21,197 nt of DNA from Pelomyxa schiedti (GCA_020536535.1 JAHLWZ010000917.1:1-21197); one strand, 5' to 3'; positions 1 through 9,791 are shown, counted from the stretch's first letter. Made by a program: numbers and translations. The notes: a model not told the origin generated them from the sequence alone.

Positions 1-9
1 TCCAGCATT

Positions 10-2979
10 TTAAGGGAGGGTGAGGGAGTGCCTGAGGATTTTCACGCGATTTTGAACGTGACTGGGAACAGGTTGCACGGAGGGATGCTGAAGTAAATCC
101 TGCCAAATGGTCTGTATCAGTGAGTGGTATGTGTTACCATACGCGGCATGCAACGCATCCCCAGTTATCTGTTTGTGGAGATTATTGCTGTGTTGTGTTG
201 TTGTGATGTGTGAATGCTACCTCTAAAACGGCGAGGAGCATCTCGGGACAATGTCTGTCGAAAGTGGGCATGTTCAAAAATTGCGCTATCCACTTCCAAG
301 TATCTCTCTCGGCTGAATTGGGAAGTGAGAGGTCGGATGAATGGAGGGGAAAAATACATCTATGAAGTAGAAGAGCACCCCACAAAGACAGGTACCCAAC
401 CATTTTGTCAATTGACATTGCTGAAAACACATTTTAAAGTAAATACAGATACAGGCAGCAAAACCTTGTAGTGCTTCAGTTGTGGCGGCACTAGGCCTAG
501 TGTAACAACAGGAATGCCAGAATTGCTGGTTCATAATTTCAGTGAATCTGTAAGAAGAGTGAGTAAAATAGATTACGATACCAACACATACTTTGGGTGG
601 CTTTTAGAGACATTGTGTACTACGGCTGCCACAGCATAGGCTGATTGCGGGTGCATGAATATTTGATTCTCTGCTTGATCCTGAAAGAACCCTTCAATAA
701 GGAGAAATAAAAGTGTAGGAGATAATTTAACAAAGAGGAGCAGGAGAAGAGAGGAAGATGAAAGTAAGGCATTGACATTCAAACATTTAAGAGTTGTATA
801 CCAAGAATTTCTTAGCGCATAAGTGCATTAAAATTTCAGTGCAAGTACCCATGGAAAAAACTTTATTGATTTCCATAACCTGATGTGGGAAGTTAAACTT
901 GTTTTAAGGATTGATGACTGACAAAGTACTTTTCTTTGCACTTGTATGGGGTCGTTTGAAATCTGATTGATAGCCAAATTCATACTCGCACATAATGCAG
1001 CACCCTGTGGGCTAAGTTTGGCCATGAGGTCTTCTTGAGGGGCATGAATGAACGTTGTGGACACCCCTGTCGCTGAAAGAATGGGAGCAGGGGTCGCGGC
1101 AGGGAAAAGTGGTAAATGTCCTTGTTCTGCTAAGTTCGTTGCAGTATTACTCGGAGGTGTTCGCGTACTGGCAAAAAGCTGTAAACCAGTATTTGCAGTG
1201 GAGATTGCTGGTATTTCCCTTGGAGGTTGAGATTGCGTGGGTGCGTCTCGTGTAATAGTGTTTATCTTTGTCTGGGTTTCTGGTTGGTTTGTAGTAAACG
1301 GGAATAACGTTGGCTGCTGTGGTTTGGGCTGAGGTTGTGGCTCAGGCTTCGGGATAGGTGGAGGTTGAGCTTGAGTTTGTAGTTGAGGCGGAGGTTGAGG
1401 TTGAAGTGGCGGTGGTTGGAATGGCAGTTGGGGCTGTGGGAAAAGTTGGGGTTGTGTGAACAGTGCCTCAGTTTTTGGGGGTGGCGGCTGCTTGTCTAAT
1501 TGCTGTGGGAGAAAAGAGCTTGGTGGTGCTTGAAATTGTGGCTTTTCGGTTTGTGGCGGTTTTTGTACCTCTGGGAGCACTTTTTCGCTTCTATTCTGTG
1601 TTTCGGTTAATTTCATCAACCATTGGGGTTGTTCTTGAGCTGCTGGGGGTGGTTCTGATTCTTGTGGAGGTGGATGAAGTTCTTTTGGCGGTGGTAGCCA
1701 CTCTTGTGGGGGTGGATGCAATTCTTTTGGAGGGGGTTGCGGCTCTTGTGGAAGTGGATGCCGCTCTTGTGGAGCTGGTTGTCGTTCTTGTTTAGGGGGT
1801 TCTTGTTGAGGTGGCACTTTATAGGGATGACTGAACACAGTCTCTTCCAACTGAGCAGATTGTAGGTTAGTCAGGAGTCCAGTTGTGGGTGTTCTATTGT
1901 CAACTGTACTAGCTGTTGCATTTGATTGTAACTTTGGATGTTGGAGGATTGTCCCAGGTTGTTGTAGTATTGGCCTTACAATTTGTGATGGAATATCTTG
2001 GAGTCGTGGTTGTGAACCCCCTACTGGGTGCTCAATGAAGAACGAAGGGGTTTCACAAGAGTTCAAGAATTTTTCGTGTGAGAAAGTTGTGTCTTTTAGA
2101 TACTTTCTCGCTGGTTGAATGTTATGCAATGGACTCGCCTGTGCGGGTCTTTGTGGGGGACTTATTTGCAACTTCTCCTGCTAGATAGAAGATATGAGTT
2201 ACCCCCTTCCATTTGCGAACAATTCACATACTTTTCGGGTTACAGGAGGAGACCTACGGACAAATGTCGGATTGTCACCAGCGTTGCTAGTCAGACCAGT
2301 CCTTTGGTAGTACGATGCCCGAGACTGAGGTGATGACTGCAGTGGCGCAACAGCCGCGGCGCAAGAATCACCCCTCATCACACCTTGCACAGTTGGCAAT
2401 TCCTTCACAGAGCTTGGTACCGCAGGTGATGAGTAAATAGGCGGGGGGACGGGTGTCATATTGGCATCTGTTCCTCCACGAGAAGCCCCACTATAAGAAA
2501 TAGCTTCCCCACTGGCACCGAAATTGACATGGACATTGGCATTGGCATTTGCTTTTGCATTGGCATTGGCATTGGCATTGGCATTGTCATTGTCATTGTC
2601 ATGGTGATTGGCATGTCCGCCGGTGTAGTTGGAGGTAGTCTGTTGCGAAGACATCACTGTGCCTTGGGCCGGAGTGCTCGCGATTATGGGAACCGCGTCG
2701 GGCACGTCGTCGAGGTACCGGGCTGAGCGCTGCGCCATGGCCTCGATGGACACATCAAACGGCTCTTCCTCCGGAATCGACCATGGGGGAGGCTGAGGCT
2801 GGGACTGAGACTGAGATTGAGATTGAGATTGGTCGTCGTGGCGCCTGTAACGGTGGCTGTGGCCTCCGCCTCGGTCTCGATGATGATGACGATGTCGAGA
2901 CGCACTGTCGTCGCGTGTGCCGTAGGATGGTGAAGGCACGATGGAGGACCTACGTGGGATATCTGGCGGGGGGTGTCAT
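10..2979 (-). CDS. GLE1: GLE1-family mRNA export factor (8 exons, P/Q-rich N-terminus)
   Basis: GLE1 acts at the cytoplasmic face of the nuclear pore, where with inositol hexakisphosphate it activates the DEAD-box helicase Dbp5 for mRNA export. My exon model on the minus strand is 2979-2954, 2904-2232, 2180-930, 879-802, 680-592, 547-465, 420-221 and 168-10, about 852 aa. All junctions are GT-AG (introns 49, 51, 50, 121, 44, 44 and 52 nt) and keep frame. The C-terminal ~215 residues match the GLE1 domain in order: NQIS, KKFL, AYAVAAVV, TWKWIAQFLNM, LEITGDALHAAY and a terminal VKILRHSL helix. Known GLE1 has the same layout, including AFPIAVVA, WRWLAQILNM and LEVCGNAL. The first ~600 residues are low complexity: histidine/arginine, SQ, NA and long P/Q tracts. 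The 26-nt first exon is the least certain part: the 49-nt intron after it is canonical and keeps frame, but without it no ATG precedes the low-complexity region. Confidence 0.9.
1640..1800 (-). repeat. Imperfect tandem repeat encoding PPPxE-type P/Q units in GLE1
   Basis: Within GLE1 exon 3, units of roughly 24-30 nt built on a TCTTGTGGxGGTGGATGC-like core (plus strand) recur with variation. They encode successive PPPKELH, PPPQEWL and PPPQESE-like segments. This is coding low-complexity sequence, probably expanded by replication slippage. Confidence 0.75.
2527..2606 (-). repeat. Hexanucleotide microsatellite (GCATTG)n in GLE1
   Basis: On the plus strand the hexamer GCATTG repeats with a few variants (GCATTT, TCATTG). 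In the GLE1 frame it encodes an alternating asparagine-alanine run. Because the unit is a multiple of three, length changes keep frame. A second short tract at about 2800-2832 (GAGATT units) encodes a glutamine-serine run. Confidence 0.85.
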
Positions 2980-3285
2980 CGAGGCGGGAGGAAACAACAA
3001 ACGGAAAGGGGACTAGGATTTAAAAAAAAAAGGGGGGGGGGTTCATACTGATATAAACTCGCACGAGAAGCAGGAGGACCAAGGTCACTACAACGAGCAC
3101 TGCAAGGACGATCATTGCTTGGATCTGCTCAAAAAAAAAGGGACACTGGGCCAAAAACATTCCACTGCTCCCCAGGGTGAAGAAAAGCGTGTATACAAGA
3201 AGAGAAAGACAGCACTTGTTTAAGGTCTCTGTGGTGAGGAAATCTGTTCCCCATACTGAGAATTGAGATCACAAGGAAAAAACCA
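2980..3285. promoter_or_regulatory. Divergent intergenic region between GLE1 and PepF
   Basis: About 306 bp separate the inferred start codons of two divergently oriented genes, so both promoters should lie here. The region contains a run of ten A followed by ten G (3022-3041), an A9 run near 3131 and an A-rich segment just before the PepF start. On the minus strand it also holds an open frame with a strongly hydrophobic segment, listed separately. I see no recognisable TATA element. Confidence 0.4.
3020..3160 (-). CDS. Possible small hydrophobic ORF (46 aa, doubtful)
   Basis: The minus strand is open from about 3268 to the stop at 3022-3020. The first in-frame ATG is at 3160, giving about 46 residues. 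After a short start the frame reads MIVLAVLVVVTLVLLLLVRV, an uninterrupted hydrophobic stretch of membrane-span length. A second hydrophobic segment lies upstream of the ATG in the same frame. I recognise no family. The region is pyrimidine-rich on this strand, which by itself yields Leu/Val/Phe/Ser codons, and it lies in a promoter-sized gap, so a chance open frame is the default explanation. Confidence 0.2.
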   Translation of the reverse strand: MFLAQCPFFFEQIQAMIVLAVLVVVTLVLLLLVRVYISMNPPPFFF

Positions 3286-5863
3286 ATGGCCGCAGCTTCG
3301 TCGTTGGGTTGTTACGTTGGACGGTCTCGTACCGAAGTGTGGGCGTTGTTGTTCATCCCATAAGTGCTGACTGATTTTGCAAGGTTCCTATGTGTTTCAA
3401 GTGGGACCTCACACCTCTTTTTGTGAGCGACGACGATTGGAGAGAAGCTGTTGACAAGTTGCTTCCAATGGTAGCACCCATGCAGGAATACAAAGGTACA
3501 CTTTTGAGCTGTGCTGATCCAGTTTTTGTGAAAGTGGGTCAATAACAAATTGTGGGTTTCTTTTTAACAGGGAAGGTATGCCTGAGTGCTGAGAATATTG
3601 CTGCTGTTGTGAGAATACACGACGATATCGATAGGGCTTTGTCCCGTGTAAGAACATATGCAAACTTGAGGGCTGACGGTGACAAATCGGATTCAGCTGC
3701 CCAGGGCATGGCTGATACCATTCGTTCGTTGGAGAGCCAGATAGACGCGGATTGTTCTTGGATTGTTCCGGAAATGTTGGAACCCATCAAGGTTCCATCA
3801 TCTGAAACTAGTGCTGGGAACGCCGAATATGCCATCACTCACTGGTTGAATCACGAGCTATTAGTCCCATACCGCCGTTACATCGAACTTATATTACGTG
3901 ATGCTCCACATACACTGTCGGCAAAAGAAGAGGCGTTACTGGCTGGAATGGGTGATTTGCTGGACAATCCGCGTGTCATATCAAATCTCCTAAGAAATGC
4001 TGATATGAAATTCCCAAATCTTGTAATCTCGGACGCAAATGGTATAAAAACAACAGTCCCCCTTTCAAATGGCAATTACATCTCACTCCTTCAGGTTGGC
4101 TACCCTTCTTATTTTTTTTTTGTGCCCCATTAAAATCCCAAAAAAGAGTGGAGACCGCAATACCCGGAGAGAGGCTTACACCACACTCTACACTGTATAT
4201 GGGAGCCTGGCACATACATTCTCCGCTTGTTTGAATGCAAAAGTGAAAGCTTCTGTTTTTCGAGCTCGTCTACGTAATTACCCATCAGCTCTTGAAGCTT
4301 CACTTCATGCCGATAATGTGAAGCCAAGTGTCTACCACGCTCTAATTGATGCTGTACATCGATCTCTTCCAGATCTTTATTCGTACTTTAGCTTGCGTTG
4401 CAAGTCACTTAAATTGGAGAAACTTAATATGTAAGCATTTTAGCATATTTCTACTGTCTAAATTTCACCAGGTATGACATGCATGTATCCATAGTTCCAG
4501 ACTTCTCTATGAAGGCATCTCCTCGCTCCTAACGAAGATCTGATGCGGTTGTAGGTTCCATACGATCAAGCATGTTCTTGGGTAAGGGAGTCCCTGCAAA
4601 TTCTGGGTCCAAACTACTCGGAATTGATAAATAAAGTATGCATGCACACGCCTTGAATCTGCAACTAAGTAGTAGTTCAGGCTATTTCTGAACGATGGAT
4701 CGATGTGTAGGGCAGTAATACTATTATGACAACTCATTGAACTACCAGATACGAAAACCGAGGGAAACGGGCCGGTGGTTACTCAACGGGCTGTTACGAT
4801 GCCCACCCTTATATTTTGATGAATTACAACAATGATCTTGACTCGTATGCATAATGTCTAAATCTAGCTGCCATTGGTCTTAAATATAACAGTTCTCAAT
4901 TACAGCGCCACTACTCTTGCCCATGAGCTTGGCCATGCAATGCACAAGGCCTTCTCCTCCCGAAATCAGCCGCATCTCTATTACAGGTATTATTATGCAA
5001 TTAATTATTTGTGAGTTCACATTTAAAGCTACCGTATTTTTGTTGCTGAAGTAGCAAGCACAGTAAACCAAATGCTACTTCACGAGCACCTTATGACCAC
5101 TGCCACAGATATTAGATTGAAGGCCTATCTGTTAAATAAGAAGTAAAATTCTTCCACTGCAATTGTGAGCTTACCTAAATAACAAGGTGTGATGAGTTCC
5201 GCACAACTCTTTTCCGGTATACTTTCAATCCTATTCTGCAGAAGTAGGTAACCTGGATTAAAGGCAGACTATGTTTGCAGAATTCGAGAAGATCATACAC
5301 GAAAAGATTGAATCCGGAGTCCCACTAACAGATGAATTGCTTTGCACCGAGGTACAAAGCATTTTTTCAAGGTAGTCTCTGTTATTCACCATTTCCCAGT
5401 ATGCTTCTTTAAATACCCTATATCATGGAGACAATGTCATTCAAGATTCGCTGATTTCATTTGAGTGGGAGAGAGTCCTGCACTTCTTCCTAAATTTCTA
5501 CGTTTACAAGTAAACATCCAATTTGGAAAAAGACCACTCACTAATCAACATCAAGATACGCCACCAGCCTTTGTGCTGCCGAGAAAATTGTATTCAATTT
5601 GCTGGCACACAAGCCAGGATTCCTTGACAAGTACCTCAACTTTCTTTCCAGTGGATGCTCCAAGGATCCCCTCGATTTACTTGCCGATGTAACTCCACCC
5701 TCCACACCTTCCTTCACATTCAATGAAACCCTAATTCATTCTTCTCCTCCATAACACCCAGATGGATTTGGACCTCTCCTCTGTAGACATTATAGAAGAC
5801 AGCATATCGTCCTTCAAGAAGGCTGTCTTGGGTCTTTCTGCTGCCCTTGAGTCCCTACCTTGA
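3286..5863 (+). CDS. Oligoendopeptidase F-type zinc metallopeptidase (M3B), 15 exons
   Basis: This enzyme cleaves oligopeptides and probably works in cytosolic or organellar peptide turnover. Exons: 3286-3336, 3384-3495, 3571-4094, 4147-4430, 4472-4514, 4555-4635, 4681-4706, 4749-4844, 4906-4986, 5029-5142, 5187-5216, 5264-5351, 5400-5509, 5556-5688 and 5762-5863, about 624 aa, close to the usual ~600 for PepF. Family landmarks appear in order: WDLTPLF, YKGKV, YANLRADGD, SGDRNTRREAY, ERWIDVYENRGKRAGGYS, zinc site HELGH (about residues 412-416), third ligand Glu in FVAEVAST (about 440), FRQTMFAEFE and the FYVYKYATSL C-terminal pattern. A good 3' splice site (3383) and in-frame ATG favour the 3286 start, but the first donor is non-consensus (GTGTGG, or GTTGGA at 3316). 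ATG 3390 is a simpler alternative, giving 605 aa. The 4515-4554 intron is GC-AG. Confidence 0.93.
4515..4554 (+). other. GC-AG intron in the PepF gene
   Basis: The exons on either side join in frame to give the PepF segment VPDFSMK-VPYDQACSWVRES only if the 40-nt segment beginning GCATCT and ending GTTGTAG is removed. The donor is AAG/GCATCT, the acceptor TAG, and a CTAAC branch-like sequence lies inside. No nearby GT keeps frame and restores the family sequence. Confidence 0.8.
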
Positions 5864-5905
5864 TTAACAACCGTTCCAACGACCAAAGTATCTTAACGAT
5901 CCAGT

Positions 5906-6077
5906 GAAAATTGCTGGGGCAGGCCACACTTCTTAAGTTCTTGCACGGCAAACAAAAACAAAGGCTCTATTATTTATCCACAAACCGCGAAATCAGCTCG
6001 TAGGCGTTGAGTCGTACTTCAGGGGGAGAAAAAAAAAGTACGATTCGTAAGAAGTGTGGCCTGCCCCAGCAATTTTC
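5906..6077. repeat. Perfect 30-bp inverted repeat with 112-nt spacer
   Basis: Bases 5906-5935 are the exact reverse complement of 6048-6077, and the flanking bases do not match. The arms are mixed-sequence (core GCTGGGGCAGGCC), not low complexity. The left arm lies in the 3' flank of PepF; the right arm overlaps the start of the clathrin-like relic. Transcribed RNA could form a long stem-loop. Confidence 0.95.
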
Positions 6078-6531
6078 TGAGTACTTGCAGTCGCAAAGTT
6101 ATGACTGCATGCAGGTGGGTGAGTGGTGTCAGACTGGCAACCCTGAACTGGCCATGGTTGCCTATATGAAGGGTTTCTGTGATGACAAAGCGGTGTAAGT
6201 AGCTCGCTCAAACTCACTTGGCTAGCCAAGTACGCCGGCTCACGAGAGAGTTCTGAGCTATGGGAAAAAGTCTGGGACATTGCTTCCGCCGATTCGTCTC
6301 TCAAGGACAACATAATCAAGTCATTCAACTCTTACACTGCCGAAGAGGCGTGCTTATCAGGAGCATTATGAAGGCAGACAAACCAATGCTCTTGATGGAG
6401 GTGCTGGGCGAGGCTCTTTTCAATACACAATTACAATGCAACAGAAACCTGGCCAACCTCCTACTCTTCACTGCAACCAGCCAAACACAAACAAGGGTCG
6501 GGAAAAAGAAGCTTCTGTTTTGCTGGGGAAA
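6048..6531 (+). pseudogene. Clathrin heavy chain fragment (frameshifted relic)
   Basis: Three blocks in three frames read, in order, like the middle of clathrin heavy chain (roughly human residues 830-960). Block 1, up to 6196: SYDCMQVGEWCQTGNPELAMVAYMKGFCD, compared with the family's YYDSRVVGKYC..PHLACVAYERGQCD. Block 2, about 6198-6366: LAKYAGSRESSELW, compared with LSRYLVRRKDPELW. Block 3, about 6367-6531: ADKPMLLMEVLGEALF and NRNLANLLLFTAT, compared with HRNLQNLLILTA. A frameshift near 6195 (stop TAA follows in the first frame) and another near 6366 join the blocks, and no intron explains either. Both ends are missing: homology starts abruptly near the inverted-repeat arm and ends near 6531. 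This is an inactive duplicated fragment; a functional clathrin gene must lie elsewhere. Confidence 0.8.
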
Positions 6532-6613
6532 GTCGAAGGCTCTTAAGAATTAAAAAAAAAAAGTCATGACAAAATGGTATTGTTTTTGTTATTACATGCT
6601 TTACAGTACTCCC

Positions 6614-9465
6614 TTACAAGCTGGGGTAATCAACAAAGTCAGCATAGACAGGTACTTCCCTCAAACTTTTGTGTTTGTGAGAAGCCGTTGTCCTATCCAC
6701 AAATTTGAGCCAGCACACCACCACCACCAAAACGGTTGCACAGCTCCCAATAAACAAAATTCCTGACACAATTGATGTATTGTCAGATGATGTCTGCCAG
6801 GTACCATGCACGTGTGGCGGGGTATCTTCCAAGCGTTCATAGAAAATGCCACCCCACCCAGAACCAGTGGTTTGAACAGAGAGCGTAAATTTCTGCACCT
6901 TGTAGTTGGGTTTATAGTCTTCGGTGCCATTTCCACTTAGAATTAGGCCCTTCGAAAATTCACAATCTTCCAATCTCATGTGCAATCGGCCTCTCACTGA
7001 GCTAGGGTTTATGAAACGAATAATTCCGCCATAATGGCACCCAACAGCTAAATTCTTCTCCCGCTTCCAGTATACATCTTGATTGTGTAAGTTGCCATTG
7101 ACCTAGAGATGGAACACACATTCCGGGAGATTGTGCAACTCTATGTCTGCAGCAATCAATGCATCCAGTGGCCCGCTGAATAGACGGGAATCACTTGGAG
7201 TCAAGGGCACATACTCTGGGAAAACCTTTTTTTCGTGTAAGGAATTGTGTTGGGAGAGTTCTTTGGGGGTACGCTAATTTCACAGTAAGTAGTTTCCGAT
7301 TCCGGCTCTTCTCCAAATAAAAAGTCGGTGACAATTGAGTCCACACATTTACTTCCAGATAAGAACCCCACATGAGGCCCACCTTTAAGTACAAGCAAAG
7401 ATGATTCAGGAATATCACCGTGAAGCTTTATTTAATTAGTTGGTTTCTTGCTGTACTTTTTTTCCTTTCTTCCTACCTGCAAGGATTGCTCGAAGGGAGT
7501 AGAGGGATCTACATCAGATGTAATAAGTAAGCAGGGCACATTCGAGGGAAGAGGCATTGGCTCATTAGAGGGAACAGGGCTGTGAGTCTCAGCATGAACA
7601 AAAGCCTCCGCAATATCAATAAACCACATTACCCCAAAGGGGGATGTCCAATATTGAGAACCTAATTTAGTAAGGAAAAAACCAGAGTGAAGAGAAGAAG
7701 TCTACCTTGTTCAACGTAATCAGAAACCCACAATTGTACATCATCTCCACCCTTATTCAGTACATCAAAGCTGTAATCGCAACCACAGATTGCTAGATAT
7801 GAAGCATCTGAAAAATCTTCCTGTTCCTCTGTTGACTGGACTCCAAGTGTTAGACTGTCAACCCCAGCTGAGAGGTAGAAAAGCCTAAGTAAAGACAGGA
7901 AGTTGCGGTGCACAGAAGCTTGAAGGAGGGCCCGAAGAAGCTGACTGCGGCCATGGGGTGAATAAAGTAAATCCTCACTTACAGTTTGGAGGGCAGTATC
8001 ACTGAAGTAGCGTATGGGATTCTGTGGAAATGGAGGTGTAGATGTGGGAAGTGGAAAATCGACCACAGCATAACTTTCCTGCAGTTGCGAATTGAGTTTA
8101 TCAAACAGTGAGGTGCAAGAACTGCCACTGCAGGCGGCATCATGATTGCATGATGGATCGCGTTCACATGCAGAAAGGGTATCTCGAATTACTGCTTGAA
8201 GCCCTCTCACTTGAGAGGAGGTATAGGAAGAAATGTTGAGTGCAGGATTGACGCTACAGTCCAGGATGATTGAAGCTACCGATTCAGGGAAAGATGACGC
8301 ATAGGCTTGCATGAAATACGTGCCATAAGATGCTCCATATAACCACAATTTTGATGTATTGGTAAGAACTCTAAAGACTTCTAGATCACGTATGGCTTGT
8401 TGTGTTCCAAGAAATGGAAGTAACTTGGTCAAGTCAGAGTAAAAATAGAGGCACACAGACTCACGCTTCTACGTTGCTGTGCTGGTGTCTCATTTGAACC
8501 AATGACGCACTGAGCTTCTACAAAGGAATTAAGGTGATGTACGCAATCTGTGGCGAATTGGTATGTCCTATTCACTGTCTCTGCTCTTCCCGTGTCATCA
8601 TCAAGGTTCATGTCATACTGGGAAGGGGTTAGTCCCTGTAGTAATATATTACACTGATACTTTGTAAAATTCTGTGGAGTCTTCAAGGCACCACAAGCCA
8701 CATGAATCACCCACGCCTCGTTGATCAAAGAAGACCAAATCAAAGGCCTACTGGAGTTCGATACGCAATGGAGGAACAAAAAAGGGTACCTCTCTCACTG
8801 GAACGGGCATTTCTAGGATCCATTCAGTCAAAGAATTGTGAGCAACAACACCAGGTCCCCCAAGGTTAAAAACTAGGGGTCCCACAAGAGAACCGTCACG
8901 CTTGCTTGCAGGAAGGATTTGGAAATGAACTAAAAAAAAAAACCAGTGAGAAGAAGAAGGAAGTGGTTGTGCAAGTCAGACAAAGGTTTGGTTTTTTGCA
9001 AAATTTGGGCATACCCATGATATTCCCTGAATCAGATTGAGCAAAATGATCCACTGGAACAACCACGTCAAGGCACAGAAGCCCAGGCACGGCTCTCCTG
9101 CTGAGATCACATTCAACAGCACCCGCCGCTGTGTATTTTGCCAGGCTCCCATAGTTCGGTTGCACCGGTTGGTTCTGCACGTGCTTCACGCGGACGTTGA
9201 TTGGGTGCGTGCCCGACGCGGCCACGGCCTGCGAGCTCGGCGTCTCCACGACAAAGGGATCGCCCGCGGGGGAAAAACGCAGCGAAAACGAGTTGAGGCC
9301 GCTGCGCCAGTCGCATTGCTCGTAGTCGTCGGTGGCGACGGGGCTGAGAACGGCGTCCTTGAGCGAGAGGGAAGCCCGTGATCGAGCCCACACAAACACC
9401 GCGAGAGGCCCCAAAACTACAACACAAGTGGCAAACACCACGCCGCAACGACTCCAAGACACCAT
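6614..9465 (-). CDS. Membrane-associated alpha/beta-hydrolase, peptidase S33/TAP-like (disrupted?)
   Basis: Probable serine peptidase removing N-terminal residues or short peptides from peptides, in a lumenal or extracellular setting. Minus-strand exons: 9465-9015, 8929-8790, 8747-8661, 8635-8465, 8423-7706, 7661-7477, 7425-7273 and 7225-6614. Residues ~8-28 form a signal peptide or anchor. NLGGPG (oxyanion region) and DQRGVGDS precede the nucleophile elbow GASYGT (Ser ~315); Asp ~574 lies in DVDPSTP and His ~602 in KGGPHVG, so the triad is complete. A C-terminal ~160-residue domain ends in a transmembrane segment, SIVSGILFIGSCATVLVVVV, and a basic tail. Two problems exist: TAG at 7105-7103 interrupts the frame before the C-terminal domain, and frame is kept after DQRGVGDS only by a 25-nt intron (8660-8636) or by undoing a 7-bp duplication (8702-8689). 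It may be a recent pseudogene; the other introns (85, 42, 41, 44, 51, 47 nt) look normal. Confidence 0.8.
7103..7105 (-). other. In-frame TAG before the membrane-anchor domain of the hydrolase
   Basis: The frame reads ECVFHL-TAG-VNGNLHNQDVYW, with clearly protein-like sequence continuing for about 163 codons to the TAA at 6616-6614. If used as a stop, it would give a ~675-residue product with the whole catalytic domain but no C-terminal anchor. Removing 15 nt (GTGTTCC...CTCTAG) would also restore frame, but I consider that intron unlikely. Confidence 0.85.
8636..8660 (-). other. Candidate 25-nt intron in the hydrolase gene
   Basis: On the minus strand this segment begins GTATCAG and ends TTACTACAG. 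Removing it changes frame by exactly the amount needed to join the DQRGVGDSCG exon to the downstream GLTPSQYDMN exon. The competing explanation is a 7-bp imperfect tandem duplication, TGTGGCT/TGTGGTG at 8702-8689, whose removal also restores a good protein. Confidence 0.4.
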
Positions 9466-9791
9466 CCTTCAATGAGCTTCCGGGGAAAAAAAAGGGATGA
9501 TACACCTTATGAGAATGTCCTGATGGCGCTGTGGAGTTCGTTCTCCAAAATCATTTTTCCCAGAACCCTCCTGTGAGAATGCACTGTTTATCAAGCCTTC
9601 ATGTGCCCTGAGGGTACTACAACAAGGCCTTGTTCCAAGGCAACCCTCTCTTGTACCAACCAACTCCAGAGAAAACAGACCAACTTCTTTTTCCGCTTCT
9701 GTTTGGGAAATCCTGATTGGGGACGTGCCAACGAGTTGGTGGGCTGTGGCATTTTTAAGGGTAACCATGCACACACAATCAACTCGAAAAA
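9466..9791. promoter_or_regulatory. Divergent promoter region with central 14-bp palindrome
   Basis: About 326 bp separate the divergent start codons of the hydrolase and the methylglyoxal synthase fusion. A perfect 14-bp palindrome, AACAAGGCCTTGTT (9621-9634), lies within one base of the exact midpoint. It resembles a binding site for a dimeric regulator. The rest shows only pyrimidine-rich patches and no convincing coding sequence. Confidence 0.45.

Noticed and set aside
1-96. Plus-strand open frame ending in TAA at 96 that looked like the end of a gene
   Set aside because: The minus strand of the same bases encodes the conserved C-terminus of GLE1 in a frame that is continuous with the upstream exons, so the plus frame is a shadow.
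1463-1795. Plus-strand ORF of 110 codons rich in Val/Leu/Glu
   Set aside because: It is antisense to the P/Q-rich tract of GLE1; its composition is the complement of CCA/CAA-type repeats.
6049-6365. M1 aminopeptidase C-terminal domain as identity for the fragment between PepF and the hydrolase
   Set aside because: A loose match to that domain was noticed first, but clathrin heavy chain explains all three blocks in order and with matching spacing.
7103-7105. Reassignment of TAG to glutamine in this organism
   Set aside because: The P/Q-rich GLE1 tail has many Gln codons, all CAA or CAG, and no other gene here contains an internal TAG.
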